The position numbers were made by a program, and so were the translations under genes. 64,000 nt of DNA from CAYUVH01 sp964448135 (GTDB lineage Bacteria > Verrucomicrobiota > Verrucomicrobiia > Limisphaerales > UBA8199): NCBI GenBank assembly GCA_964448135.1, contig CAYUVH010000006.1, positions 62,001-126,000 of the forward strand, read 5' to 3'. The notes beneath the pieces were generated by a model. The model made no database searches and was not told the origin of the DNA. It worked only from the letters and a program-made list of their open reading frames with translations. This document shows, one piece after another, positions 54,001-63,000 of the stretch; within the stretch, counting starts at the first letter, position 1; every line of letters starts with the position of its first letter.

Positions 54001-55243
54001 GCGAGGAAGCGCCGCCGGAAACAATCTGTCCGTAGAGCCGCACGAAAGTCGCCTTGCCCTGCACCAGTGGGACATCGTTTGCCGGACTTTGAATTGCTTG
54101 AACGACCTCCAGCCCCGTCGCCGCCAGATCATGCACGACTGCGGCCGCGCCGACGGCGACCTGCCGAATGGTCGCTCTATCATGCATCCAAAAGACGTGG
54201 CGGCCATCGCTCTCCAGCCAGAGCGGGTCGGTATCGCCGAGATTGTCCGTTAACGCCTCGGGCACGTGGTAGGTCGGAGGCAGCGGTTGCCTCATGATGG
54301 GACCGCTGTGCGAACGGATTTCGTGCCAGTAAAGATTGGCACTGTCGGCGGCGAGTTCCGCCACGCGCGGCGAACCGGTACCTTGCACGAAGTGATGCCA
54401 CGTCTTGCTGTTGACGTTGCTCAATGGCACCGAGCGCAATTCCACCGCACCCATTGGAGCCGGTAACGCGTAATAAATCCGTTCGTTCGCCACCGTGAAT
54501 CCCGTCACGTTCTTGTCAATCACCTGTCGTTCCCAGCGCGAGCCACTCCCAATTACGAACACGCTGCGATCCAAAACCAGGTCGCCATTGATTTGGAGAT
54601 ACACGAGTCGAAAATCGTCCACCGCCTGCAGTTTTACCGCGCCGCCGCCCAGGGCGGTCAGATCGCGCACAAGGAAGAGTCTCCCGTCCGACTTGCGGGC
54701 TCCGAGAATCTTGGCCGGCGTGTAAGTGTCATTGTACGATTCCGTCCAGTACACATATGAGCTGGACGTGGTGATGGACGGATGATTCACGCCGGCAGCC
54801 ACCGTGCCTTCCATCGGCGTGAGCAGGCTCGGAGCCGCGGTCGCGCTGGCGCTCGCGCGTTTGCGAACGATCCGCGAATCCCACGTGGCCCAAAACATTT
54901 CATTGCCGGCATCCAAGGCGACCGTCAGCGAATACGGGCGGCTGGCGTCGCAACTTGTGGGCAAATGGCGGGCGGAGGTCGACCCTCGCGCTGACGGCTG
55001 ACTGAGAATTTGAGGCGGAATGGCGCCGGTGCAATCAGCCTGCCAGAAAACCAGGCCATTGCGCAAAACCAGGGAATCGACGCGTGTGTGATCGGCAAAC
55101 ACTTCGCCAAAGTTTTGCGCCCCGGCCCGGGGTGTCCCCGCGATGAACAGGAGAGCCAGCAGGCCAAGGCCGGCGATAAGGCGGGCGCGTCCGGCGCGAG
55201 CGCGCGAGAAACGTTGTGTGTTGCTTTCGATGTTTGTTTTCAT
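51098..55243 (-). CDS. Large exported zinc metalloprotease with Ca-binding C-terminus
   Basis: 1381 residues from the ATG at 55243, chosen because it begins a signal peptide (LIAGLGLLALLFIAGTPRAGAQ). Residues about 45-380 predict a beta-propeller. The zinc site HELGHNYGRDH near 655-665 is the metzincin motif HExxHxxGxxH of reprolysin-like (M12B) proteases. Beta-sandwich domains follow. Near the end are thrombospondin-3-like Ca-binding repeats (DSDGDGLPDAWE, DFDSDGVSDAGEF) and a final FFRVEANP tail. An upstream ATG at 55474 in the same frame lies at a predicted family 2 transcription start, but would put 77 residues before the signal peptide; the ATG at 55243 is preferred for the protein. Confidence 0.85.
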   Translation of the reverse strand: MKTNIESNTQRFSRARAGRARLIAGLGLLALLFIAGTPRAGAQNFGEVFADHTRVDSLVLRNGLVFWQADCTGAIPPQILSQPSARGSTSARHLPTSCDASRPYSLTVALDAGNEMFWATWDSRIVRKRASASATAAPSLLTPMEGTVAAGVNHPSITTSSSYVYWTESYNDTYTPAKILGARKSDGRLFLVRDLTALGGGAVKLQAVDDFRLVYLQINGDLVLDRSVFVIGSGSRWERQVIDKNVTGFTVANERIYYALPAPMGAVELRSVPLSNVNSKTWHHFVQGTGSPRVAELAADSANLYWHEIRSHSGPIMRQPLPPTYHVPEALTDNLGDTDPLWLESDGRHVFWMHDRATIRQVAVGAAAVVHDLAATGLEVVQAIQSPANDVPLVQGKATFVRLYGQIVSGGASSLDGWPMALLYGEKDGVALPGSPIEPVRDVGGTRIFDRPADRTTLNEGFLFRLPREWTLRGAITLRGQLNPAGVIRETNLANNSTSVAADFVRKAPVCVIIHPIRTTLGVVGDRYRPSYQPYFDLVEAMLPASELEMHWAGGEPLEEIEPAFGLPPWEMGPYELSKDNDDMICVLWKLWERNTFGDDPDRADDLNARTHRACLFWPFSTQQANGMSIDGDVLIAQLQLGGSGINNPLGGVTFAHELGHNYGRDHVNCPVGVPEDTDPGYPYGCDITPGASSYLGLNPITRTLILPGNAGDLMSYAHLVSKPRWPSDYTWKGVFNDIDLIPAGARLSLVHRESVGSAGVGGTNYSAQSLVMGMIKPGGQAKLINAVQFPDAASATRAADRMKLSGGNRNLYTLIVRDAGGQILASVPVIAFKATEAGGYVLAAIVPANPAATKLELTDNNRPNSSLASLEGGGGAPVVHILSPGANEIIGPMFAPRWTGADPEGRTLRYTIRYSHNNGATWQVLTENTLATELALSTASLPGGSACLIQVLASDGIATGIATSAPFTVASKPPQPEITIETARGRSSGPSPRVCAGEDVLLRGHADDAEDGVLPGSALTWSLNGPVNRTGADREWLLRDLRPGNYTATLAAADHSQMSASIGASFTVAAKFPALTTNTPTLDGYGDDAAYREDRHPVSLRYASGQSAQVRMVFSDGALHVCVSGLAIGKSPAGRVALAFSPNHSRDIHPKPDDVRFTIGSDGLLLGEHGNGSSFVPDFMPTGAVARVSCNLDTWTAEFKIDAAMLGGWNGQTLGLDVAHLDCDFPGDDAHWFAGDNASSNNPVQWADVTLAVDANDPYDSDGDGLPDAWELSAFGTLARDGSGDFDSDGVSDAGEFTSGTDPASAASTFRVTRVERGPGVVRITWPTIAGRTYTVWQAADLRTFIPVRGDMAGTGGEITAEFEATGPCGFFRVEANPNP

Positions 55244-55480
55244 GGTAGTGGCGGTTGAATGATTTGCGGGCACGGGCGGAAAGTTCAGGCGGGTTTTGAT
55301 GCGCACACGGTTTGGATTTTCATCTTCCCCCGCCATCCCGCTCACGCGAGCGGGACATTCGTGAGGCGTCAGAGGCGGCGACATCGTCATGCTCATTCTG
55401 TGGGAGTGGGCGGCGTGTCCCCGTCGCACCGGCCATCCCGCGAGTCCTGCCTGCCTCTGACGCCTGAAATTCATGGAGGA

Positions 55481-55510
55481 GAATCCGCGGCAAGGTGACG
55501 GAATCTTTCA
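55481..55510 (-). promoter_or_regulatory. Family 2 ECF-type promoter for the metalloprotease gene
   Basis: TGAAAGATT, 14 bases, CGGATTC on the minus strand. Predicted start at 55474, where an in-frame ATG also lies; the leader to the preferred ATG is about 230 bases with no other gene seen. Confidence 0.75.
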
Positions 55511-55529
55511 GACTATTTGGCGGATTCAG

Positions 55530-55571
55530 AAAAGAGTTGGGCCGGAGTGCCGGGCAAGCATCCGGCCCAAT
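55530..55571 (-). terminator. Intrinsic terminator after the fibre-protein remnant
   Basis: A perfect 10-bp stem TTGGGCCGGA / TCCGGCCCAA with a T-rich tail on the minus strand, about 43 bases past the stop of the remnant at 55614. Confidence 0.75.
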
Positions 55572-55613
55572 CGGAGAACGGGAGGAAATTATCTTTGATT
55601 ACTGCAACGAAAC

Positions 55614-55878
55614 CTATTCGAGGACGAAACCTTTGCCGCGTTCAAGCGAACTCATGGTCTTGCCGATGATCGCTCCCTGCGCCCGGACGTGGTCCGATAC
55701 TTTCATTGCGTGGCCTGGCGTGTCGCTGGTGGTCAGCAAGTCGCCGGGTTGGATTGCGCCGAACGAGGCATCCGCCTGGATCTGGACGCGACCGGTCAGG
55801 GCGACGTTCTGTCCGCCTTCGAGCGCGCCTTCCTGGTGGGCAAAATGCCGCCAAGCGTGGATCGAAAACCAAGGCCAT
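55614..55878 (-). pseudogene. Remnant of the C-terminus of a fibre/stalk protein
   Basis: On the minus strand a frame reads ALEGGQNVALTGRVQIQADA, then SFGAIQPGDLLTTSDTPGHA, then GAIIGKTMSSLERGKGFVLE and a stop. This PGDLLTTSDTPGHAMK region is the conserved C-terminal domain of long exported proteins carrying Hep/Hag-type repeats. A stop codon lies just upstream in frame (near 55879) and no start or upstream repeats remain, so this is the tail of a deleted or rearranged gene that kept its terminator. Confidence 0.7.
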
Positions 55879-56012
55879 GATTAACGTCACCCGTCGCGTG
55901 CAGCGCCTTGCCCCGACACCCGGCGGCCAGGCTGCACTTGCCATGTTTCCGATTTCATATTCGGCCAGCCATTGCGTCTGCAGCGCTGCCATTCAGGCAT
56001 GACCCGTTCGCG

Positions 56013-56651
56013 CTACTTCAGATTCCCTTCGAGCCTGCGTTCGGCCTTTTTCAACTCGTCGTCGAGCACTTCGGAAACACGGTGTTTGGCCAGATATACC
56101 TGATTGGCACTGACTCCCAGCGCGCGAGTAATGGCTTCGATGGGAGTTTCCTGCAACACGTAGAGATCAAAAATCTGAAATTGTTTGGGTGCGACCTGCT
56201 GCTTCACGGCCGCCAGCGCCTGCTCCAGCAAATTCTTCTTCCACTCAGCTTCCCAAACCGAATCCAAATCCTGCCCCGCGGGATCGGGAACACGTTCCAC
56301 CGTCGCCGTTCGCGCTGTCGCGTCCCTTTGCGGAAACTTTTCGGCGATGGGCAGTCTCTTCTTTCGCAGCCGCTCGGCGATACGCGACCGTGTGTTCAGC
56401 AGCAGCCAGGCCTTGAACGAACCGATGCTGGGATCGTATTTGAAGTTCCGCATCTTCCTGGCGACGACGACGATCGTATCCTGCACAATGTCCTGCGCCT
56501 CCGCATCGGTGAAGCCGGCCTTGAGCGCAACGCTGTAAATGAGTCTCCAGTATGTCTCGAAGAACTCGCGCCAGCCCTCCTGGTCGTCCCAGTTCTTCAG
56601 CCTGGTCAGAAGGCTTTTCCGGGTAGGAATGAACTCCTCTTTCTGGGCCAT
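56013..56651 (-). CDS. ECF sigma factor near the secretome cluster
   Basis: A 212-residue sigma factor of a type abundant in Planctomycetes and Verrucomicrobia. Region 2: SLLTRLKNWDDQEGWREFFE, then WRLIYSVALKAGFTDAEAQDIVQDTI with FKAWLLLNTRSRI; region 4 near 150-195 with ITRALGVSANQVYLAKHRV. It differs clearly from the two sigma factors at 7.7 and 26.8 kb. No anti-sigma gene is adjacent and no family 2 site is in front of it. It is the nearest sigma factor to six family 2 sites, hence my candidate for their reader; this is inference. Confidence 0.88.
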   Translation of the reverse strand: MAQKEEFIPTRKSLLTRLKNWDDQEGWREFFETYWRLIYSVALKAGFTDAEAQDIVQDTIVVVARKMRNFKYDPSIGSFKAWLLLNTRSRIAERLRKKRLPIAEKFPQRDATARTATVERVPDPAGQDLDSVWEAEWKKNLLEQALAAVKQQVAPKQFQIFDLYVLQETPIEAITRALGVSANQVYLAKHRVSEVLDDELKKAERRLEGNLK

Positions 56652-56784
56652 GGGAACAGATTAAATCCCGGCCGCTTTTAATGCCATACCTTAGTTTTTG
56701 CAGTCACGACGCGCGAGCGTCCTTGGATTTTCGTGAAGTTTGGCTAGTTGCTGATATTGGCTATATACTTTAATCCGACACCGA

Positions 56785-57924
56785 ATGAGCATATTTCGTC
56801 GCAGGTGGCTCGTGCTGGCGGTATTGACTGGGGCGGTGGCCATAATCTGGCTGCTTTTGCCCCGACACGCCCGCCAAGCTGCCTCGCCACCCGACACGTC
56901 TGGCCCTCCAATCACGAAGGATATCACCGTCGAATCGACTTCTCCCGATGAGGAGTCCGCTGGCCGTTTGAAATCCATGGTCAACCGTTTGCAAAGCGAG
57001 ACCAACAACCTCGCCCGTGCCCGGCTGCTGACGGACTTGCGTTCGGAGTTGATTGCCATGCCCACCTCGGCAGCATCCGCCGTCATCTTTCGATTGCTTG
57101 ATTCCAAAGTGGACGCCGCAACCGGCCAATCCTTCAAAATCGGGCCGGACGGGCAACTGGTCGCGGCACCAACACTGCGAACCTGCCTCCTGGAGTGCCT
57201 GGCGCAAGTGGATCCATCCGGTGCGGCGACTTATGCACGCACTATTTTGGCCAGCCCCGATTCACCCGACGAGTGGGCGTTGGCCCTGCGGAGCCTTGCC
57301 AAGGGAGACAGCAGTCCCGATGGCCGGGCACTGCTGGAGCAACAAACCGGCGACCTGTTGCGAAATACCACCTGGCAGCGAGACCCCTCCGCCGGTTATC
57401 TCGAAGCCTTCGATGCCACGGTCTTTCTCGGCGGCACTCGCCTGGTGCCGGATCTGGGTGAACTCTTGCGGAAGGACGATAACCCGGCCGTGGCGCACGC
57501 AGCTTACCTGGCCCTGGACCGGAAGGTAATCAATGACCCAGTCAACATGCTGGAGTACCTTGAAAAAAATCCGGAATTGATGCAAGGCCGGGAAGCGACC
57601 CGGGCGAACTATTTCGCCCGTGCAGATGTGAGTGATCCAGAACAGCGACGAATCGTGGAAACCTATCTACTTAGCCCAAGTGTCAAGCCGGCCGAATTGG
57701 GCAAATTCGCGGCGCTATACCCGAGTGCCAACTACATGATTTCGTACAATCTTTTGACACCGACTTTCACCCTAGATCATGCCACTCTGGTTCGGCGCGA
57801 CACGGCAGCTCTCGACGTGGTAAACCAATGGCTCGCGGAGCCACGCTTCGCGAGCCTGCGGCCGCAGTTGCAAATCGTGAAACTACGGCTGGAAGAATTC
57901 GCGCGCCAAACCAAGGGCCCGTAG
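56785..57924 (+). CDS. Membrane-anchored protein of 379 residues, unknown
   Basis: An N-terminal helix (WLVLAVLTGAVAIIWLLLP) anchors a mostly helical domain facing outward. I see no catalytic motif; helices such as LRTCLLECLAQVDPSGAATYA suggest HEAT-like packing. It is divergent from the ECF sigma gene (133 bases between starts) and stands alone. A long dispersed repeat (copy C) begins about 100 bases after its stop. Confidence 0.65.
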   Translation: MSIFRRRWLVLAVLTGAVAIIWLLLPRHARQAASPPDTSGPPITKDITVESTSPDEESAGRLKSMVNRLQSETNNLARARLLTDLRSELIAMPTSAASAVIFRLLDSKVDAATGQSFKIGPDGQLVAAPTLRTCLLECLAQVDPSGAATYARTILASPDSPDEWALALRSLAKGDSSPDGRALLEQQTGDLLRNTTWQRDPSAGYLEAFDATVFLGGTRLVPDLGELLRKDDNPAVAHAAYLALDRKVINDPVNMLEYLEKNPELMQGREATRANYFARADVSDPEQRRIVETYLLSPSVKPAELGKFAALYPSANYMISYNLLTPTFTLDHATLVRRDTAALDVVNQWLAEPRFASLRPQLQIVKLRLEEFARQTKGP

Positions 57925-58027
57925 ACCAGCGCCATATTTGGCGATTCGTTAAAGGAGGGAGGCAACTGACTGGCCGAGGCAGATCGCGCGACCCTTTGGA
58001 TCATGAGCGAGTTGGGAAGAAAGACCG

Positions 58028-58221
58028 GCTGTATAGAAAATGGAGCGAGCGAAGCGATTCGAAGCCGCCCCGGAGCACCTGCCGTTTCCCTATTAGAAAC
58101 AGCGTAATTCACAGTGTTTCAGGAGGTTAGCACACGTTTCGAAAACTTTCCAAGACCGAGTTCGAGCGAAGAAAAGCGAAGATTTCCGAAGCCTTCCAGT
58201 CATATTTAGTCATGAAATTCC
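58028..58221 (+). repeat. Dispersed repeat, copy C (long form)
   Basis: Same order of blocks as copy B: 'gtatagaaaatggagcg', 'gcgaagcgattcgaagccg', inverted CGTTTCC / AGAAACAG, 'gcgtaattcacagtgttt', 'aggaggttagcacac', 'agcgaagatttccgaag', 'ttccagtcatatttagtcat'. It is followed by insertion-sequence fragments. Confidence 0.8.
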
Positions 58222-58278
58222 GCAAGGGTTAGACTGATTGCCTAAACTCCTTTCCGTGGCGCAGATGGAGGCTGTTTT

Positions 58279-58510
58279 TGACGGTTCCTCTATGGAACTC
58301 TTAATTGCGGTGCGCAACCGCAGGGTCAACTCCTCGGGCGTGCGGGCGATGAAGTCTCATTACCAGTTGGCCTTGAGCCGCAACCACAGCCGCTCGATCG
58401 GATTGAAGTCTGGCGAGTAGCCTGGCAGAAAGTGGAGTTCGAAGTGGTGCCAGTTGAGCCGCGCCGCTTTGTGCGAGGAGGCATTATCTACCACAAGCAA
58501 CTGACGGATC
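58279..58510 (-). pseudogene. IS630-type transposase fragment
   Basis: The minus strand encodes the C-terminal DDE half of an IS630 transposase: RQLLVVDNASSHKAARL, then FELHFLPGYSPDFNPIERLW and LRLKANW, followed by two in-frame stops and then DFIARTPEELTLRLRTAI. The N-terminal half is absent. This is a dead fragment. Confidence 0.8.
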
Positions 58511-58571
58511 CCCTACTTTTTTGGGCACCACCTTGGCCATTTCCGATGAAATCATCGGGATGTCTTAAGCC

Positions 58572-58742
58572 TTATTCGTTGGGAATGTCGCGCCAGCGTG
58601 CGCCAGTTTTGAGGACCCAAAGAGTTCCTTCCAACACCACGCGATTGTCCTTTGGCGGTCGTCCGCGGCGATGGCGTTTGAGTCGGGGCAGCAGCGGTTG
58701 GCTCTGTTCCCACTGTACGTCGGAGAGTAATGGCTTTCGCAT
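58572..58742 (-). pseudogene. IS5-type transposase N-terminal fragment
   Basis: A 56-codon frame (MRKPLLSDVQWEQSQPLLP, then RRGRPPKDNRVVLEGTLWVL, then KTGARWRDIPNE and stop) matches the start of IS5/IS427-group transposases (DUF4096). The catalytic part is missing; it abuts the IS630 fragment. Confidence 0.8.
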
Positions 58743-58819
58743 AACCAGTTTCTCTCATAGTGGCTAAATTTGTACAAGTACAAATTACTCATTAATAGCA
58801 ACTTATGAAATGTGAATTT

Positions 58820-59815
58820 TGAAACCGCTTTGCTCTGTTGAAAACATTCACGACCGTCCAGCCCCTACCGTCTGAGGGTGTAGGCCAGGACCCGGAAGGT
58901 CGCTTCCTTGAGCAGGTGATCGGGTTTGCGTGACGTGAGCATCGATCCCATCGTTCGCTTTAAGCCGCTGAAGAAGCTCTCCACCACCCAGCGTTTTCCA
59001 AATTCCATTTTCTTGAGGTAATTCTTGCTCATGCCACTGCGCCAGATCCCATTTCTTTTGCCATCGGCTCGATGCTTCGCGGGTTTAATGACGCTTTCGG
59101 GTCCCCACTCTTCCCGGCATTGCGCATGAATCCACTCGGCATCGTAACCCGCATCGGCATACAGCGTGTCGGGCATGGCCACTTGCTGGCTTTGGTCAAC
59201 AGACCCTTGGCCTGGCACTTGTCATTGGTCGGCCCCCAACCCATCACCAAGCTCATGGGCAGCAAACTGCCGCACAGCACAATAGTGGAAATCTTCACCC
59301 ACTTGCGCCGTTGCCCACCTCGGCGGCATTGGAAATGAGCACTGGCCGTGGTGGTTTCCAGTCCGGTGGCATCCATCGCCGCCGCGGTTGGCTCCTTGGG
59401 ACCGCCGAAAGCCGCCTGCCCAATGGTCTGAATCATCTGGTCGGCGATCTCCAGCACTTGGCTGCGAGCACTGAACTTCTGCAGCGTGGTGTAGTGCGGC
59501 AGCTTGTCACCCAGACCCAATTCCTGACGTAGCGCGGGGCTGACCGAGAGAAATTCCAGAATACCGCGATAGGTGGTCTTGGTGTAGGCCCGCAGAATCA
59601 AACAGGCCATTAACTGTCGTTGCGTAAAATCGTGTCGGCTGCGGGTGGCACCATAGTCGGCCAAATGCCGCCCGCCCAATTTCATCGCCAGAGCGGCGAC
59701 TTGTTGAATAACTGGCAGCTTTCCTTCACGTTTGGCATTCACGCCGAGTTCGACGCTGCCGATCTACGGATGTTCAAAAAAGGTTTCTACAAAGCAAAAC
59801 CGCTTCTAATCCAAT
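58820..59815 (-). mobile_element. IS4/IS5-type insertion sequence with decayed transposase
   Basis: The transposase frame at 58865-59742 is bounded by imperfect inverted repeats: TTTGCTCTGTTGAAAAC on the left near 58830 and its partner (TTTGCTTTGTAGAAACC, reading inward) on the right near 59795. I infer an element of about 1 kb; the exact ends and target duplications are not resolved. Confidence 0.55.
58865..59742 (-). pseudogene. Frameshifted DDE transposase
   Basis: The first frame (MNAKREGKLPVIQQVAAL onward) carries FTQRQLMACLILRAYTKTTY, PHYTTLQKFSAR and AAMDATGLETTTAS (first Asp). It goes out of frame near 59180; the second frame continues DTLYADAGYDAEWIH (second Asp) and KRWVVESFFSGLKRTMG (Glu) to the stop at 58865. 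Restoring one G in the AAGTGGCC region near 59180 would rejoin them, so a single-base deletion seems to have killed the gene, unless programmed frameshifting is used. Confidence 0.75.
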
Positions 59816-60011
59816 GCGCGTAGCATGCCGAAAATCTCGATGCTCCCCCGAGGATTTTTGGGGAAAGGGGGTATTGGCGATTGGGAATATCACCAGCCTT
59901 TCTCGTTCTGACGAGAAATCGATAAAAACCATCTGACATGATGTTGTTGCTTGCTACGGAACATTGAAAAGTGCAAGGTGAAAGCGCCGTTTTTGCCCAT
60001 ACCAAGGCAAA

Positions 60012-63000
60012 TCATTCACGTCCCGGACGAGACGGAAGTTTGGCAGATGGCAAGAGGAACCAACGCGCAATGGCAGCATGTCGAGAGCGTTCGCCAACCA
60101 CTTTTGGCAGAAGAGCGGCACGCAGCGTCATGAATTCATCGGGCGGCACCGTCTTCAATTCACCGTTTTCACCTAGTTTCTGCTGCGCCAGCAATTCCAG
60201 AAAATCAGCGAACCAATCGGGTGCCTCAGCAGCACTGCCACACATTTCCCAAATTCTTGCGGTGTTATCTTCCGATATGGTAAGCATACGTAACCCATCT
60301 TGACTAAAGTGGATCCGGCTTTGCAAAGGGAGAATTCCGATCAAACTTCCGCTGGAATCCCACACTTCAACACCCTTATCGTCGGACGCGCTCGCCACAT
60401 AGCGGCCGTCTGGACTTGGAAGCATGTAATAATCCAAACCATTAGACTTGCCGCCCCAAGAACGCGCCAACAAAGCGAGCCGATTCGATTGCATGGAGCT
60501 AACGCGCCATTCCCATGAGTTCTTCGATCCACTTGCTGGTGACTCCTCACGTTGGACAATCTCATACTGTTCATTCTTGCCCGGGAAAGCTGGAGGAATA
60601 CCCGAAACAGTACCTAAATCATTCCCCGTCTTTGAATCCCAAACCACTGTGCCGCGCTCCCTCGAATTGGTGACCAAATATTGACCGCCCGGATTGAATT
60701 CAAGAAACGACCCTTCGGTGTGAAGAACTGGCTTTCCATCGAGAGCGTTCCACAGTCGCACGTAGAAGTCGCCGCCACCATTCCAAGACCGCGTAAGAAC
60801 TCGAGTGTCATCCGGACTGAATTGAGCAGAAAAGACTACGTTTGTATGCGCAAGTGTCAATAAACGTCTTCCGCTGTCCACGTCCCACAAGATTGCTGTT
60901 TTGTCTTGCGACGCGGTCACAACCCGACGGCTATCGTGACTGATATTTGCCAGAAGAACTGCATTCGTGTGGCCATCAAAAATAGCAAGGCGCTTCCCGC
61001 TGACTGTATTCCAGACACAAACGACATGACCTGAGCCTGTACCCTTTCCGCATATTCCAACGACGCGCTGGCCGGTGGTGTCGTATTGAGCAAAATGAAT
61101 GTACGTGTATTGACCCTCAAGTTTACACATTTGGTCGCCTGCATTGGAGTCCCAGATCCGAGCTGTACCGTCATATGAGGCCGTCAGGACCCTACTACCA
61201 TCTGGGCTGAACTCAACGCTGGTCAATCCATTTGTATGCCCACGAAGCGTCACCACCAATTTGCAATGATTCCAGTCCCAGATTCGGATGGCCTTGTCGG
61301 TCGAACCAGATTCGCCCGAACTCGTAACAACTTGCTGATTATTCGAACTGAAATGCGCACTCTGGACTTCTTGTTCGTGCCCACGAAGGACGGCCAACGT
61401 CTTTCCAGATTCCGCGTCCCAAATCCGGGCGGTCCTGTCTTGAGAGGCCGTCACTACCCTACGCCCCTCGGAGCTAAATTCGGCAGTGTATACTAAACCC
61501 GTGTGACCAAGCAGGTCTGCCATAACTCGGCCATTCTGGGTATCCCATACCCGCGCGGGACTTGGGCCGCCAAGGATGCTTGTTCCTCCCGCCGTGACAA
61601 CCCGACTGCTGTCTGGGCTAAAACTAGCAGCCAACATACTTTGCGTGTCAACGAGAACAACCTTTACCGTACCGCTACTTACATCCCACACCCGCGCAGA
61701 CTGGTCGAAAGACGGGGTCACCATCCACCTACTGTCCCGGCTGAAGCTTGGAGCGTATATCGAATTGGTATGTCCTGAAAATGTCGCCAACAGCTCGCCT
61801 GTGTCAGTATTCCACACCCAAGCGAGATTATTAGTGCATGTGGCGCGATTAAAGACAGTATCGGCAACGCCCGCTATCAGCCGATGATCATCGCTGAACG
61901 CACATGCCCCTAACGGACACTCGTGACCGCGAAGTGTCGCCAGCACCTTGCCATCGCGCGCATTCCAAACCAATGCGGTCTTGTTTGTTAAGACACCGAC
62001 GACACGCTCGGCGTCTGGGCTGAGCGCTAATCGGCTTACGGGTCCGCTGTGCCCATGAAGAGTGGTGAGAATTGTACCGGTCATTGAGTCTCGAATTTTG
62101 ACCGTATCCTCCAGTACAGAAGTAACGATTTCTTCCCGTCTACCTAAACTCACAGCAGACGTGTCCTTTCCAATATGGATCGCCGACGGCAGTGGATATA
62201 ACCAGTCATTCAGCATCACCACAGCCATTTCGGCGGTGATGTGGTTGGACGGATCGTAGCGAGTTGCCCTCGCAAGATGTGCCAAAGCCTCCGGCCCCCG
62301 CCCTTGGCCAAACAAGTCTTGCGCAATGAGGCGGTCCGATTGCGCAGCTTCCCTAAGCTGCATTAGGCGTTTCACACTCTCATTTGTGGCCAACGCCGTC
62401 TGTTTCTCCGCCTTTCCTTTTAGTGTCCATACCCAAAATCCTGCAACAACTGCCATTGCTAACAGTGTAGCCAACATCGCGGTAACCTGCGTGCGCCGTC
62501 TTTGTCGCCTTTCCTGATTTTTATGAGCGATGCGCACGCAGTCGTTGATGAAAGCGACTTGTTCATTTGTGAAACCTTTGGGAGAAGTCCTGAGTTGAAG
62601 ACTGGCTGATTCAAGCAACGGATCACCTTCAAGTAACCGGCTTCCCTCGTTCATCCGCGCAACCACACGAGCTCGGATTCGCAAAAACTCGCGGTTAGCC
62701 TTGATCCAATCGACCGCCAGCTTCCAGGCACGCAGCAACGCTTCGTGAGCAACGGCAACTGTTCCAACACCATCAGGGCTTAAGCCCGTGCTAAAAAATC
62801 TTTCACTTATAAACGCGTCAACCAATTGTCGCGCATCGCTTTTCGCGGGAAATGTTTTGTCCAGCGGAACACGTTGCCGAACGACGCTCTCCTTTTCATC
62901 CCCGACTACATTCACGAGCGCGCGCAGCACTTCAGGCAATTGATCTCGGACTGTCTTCGGCAATTCGGTAAATACGTCGTTGACACGTTTGGCTAACGCT

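Noticed and set aside
52601..54253. A 550-codon plus-strand frame opposite the metalloprotease gene
   Set aside because: Antisense shadow of a gene with an intact zinc motif; no domain in the plus-strand translation.
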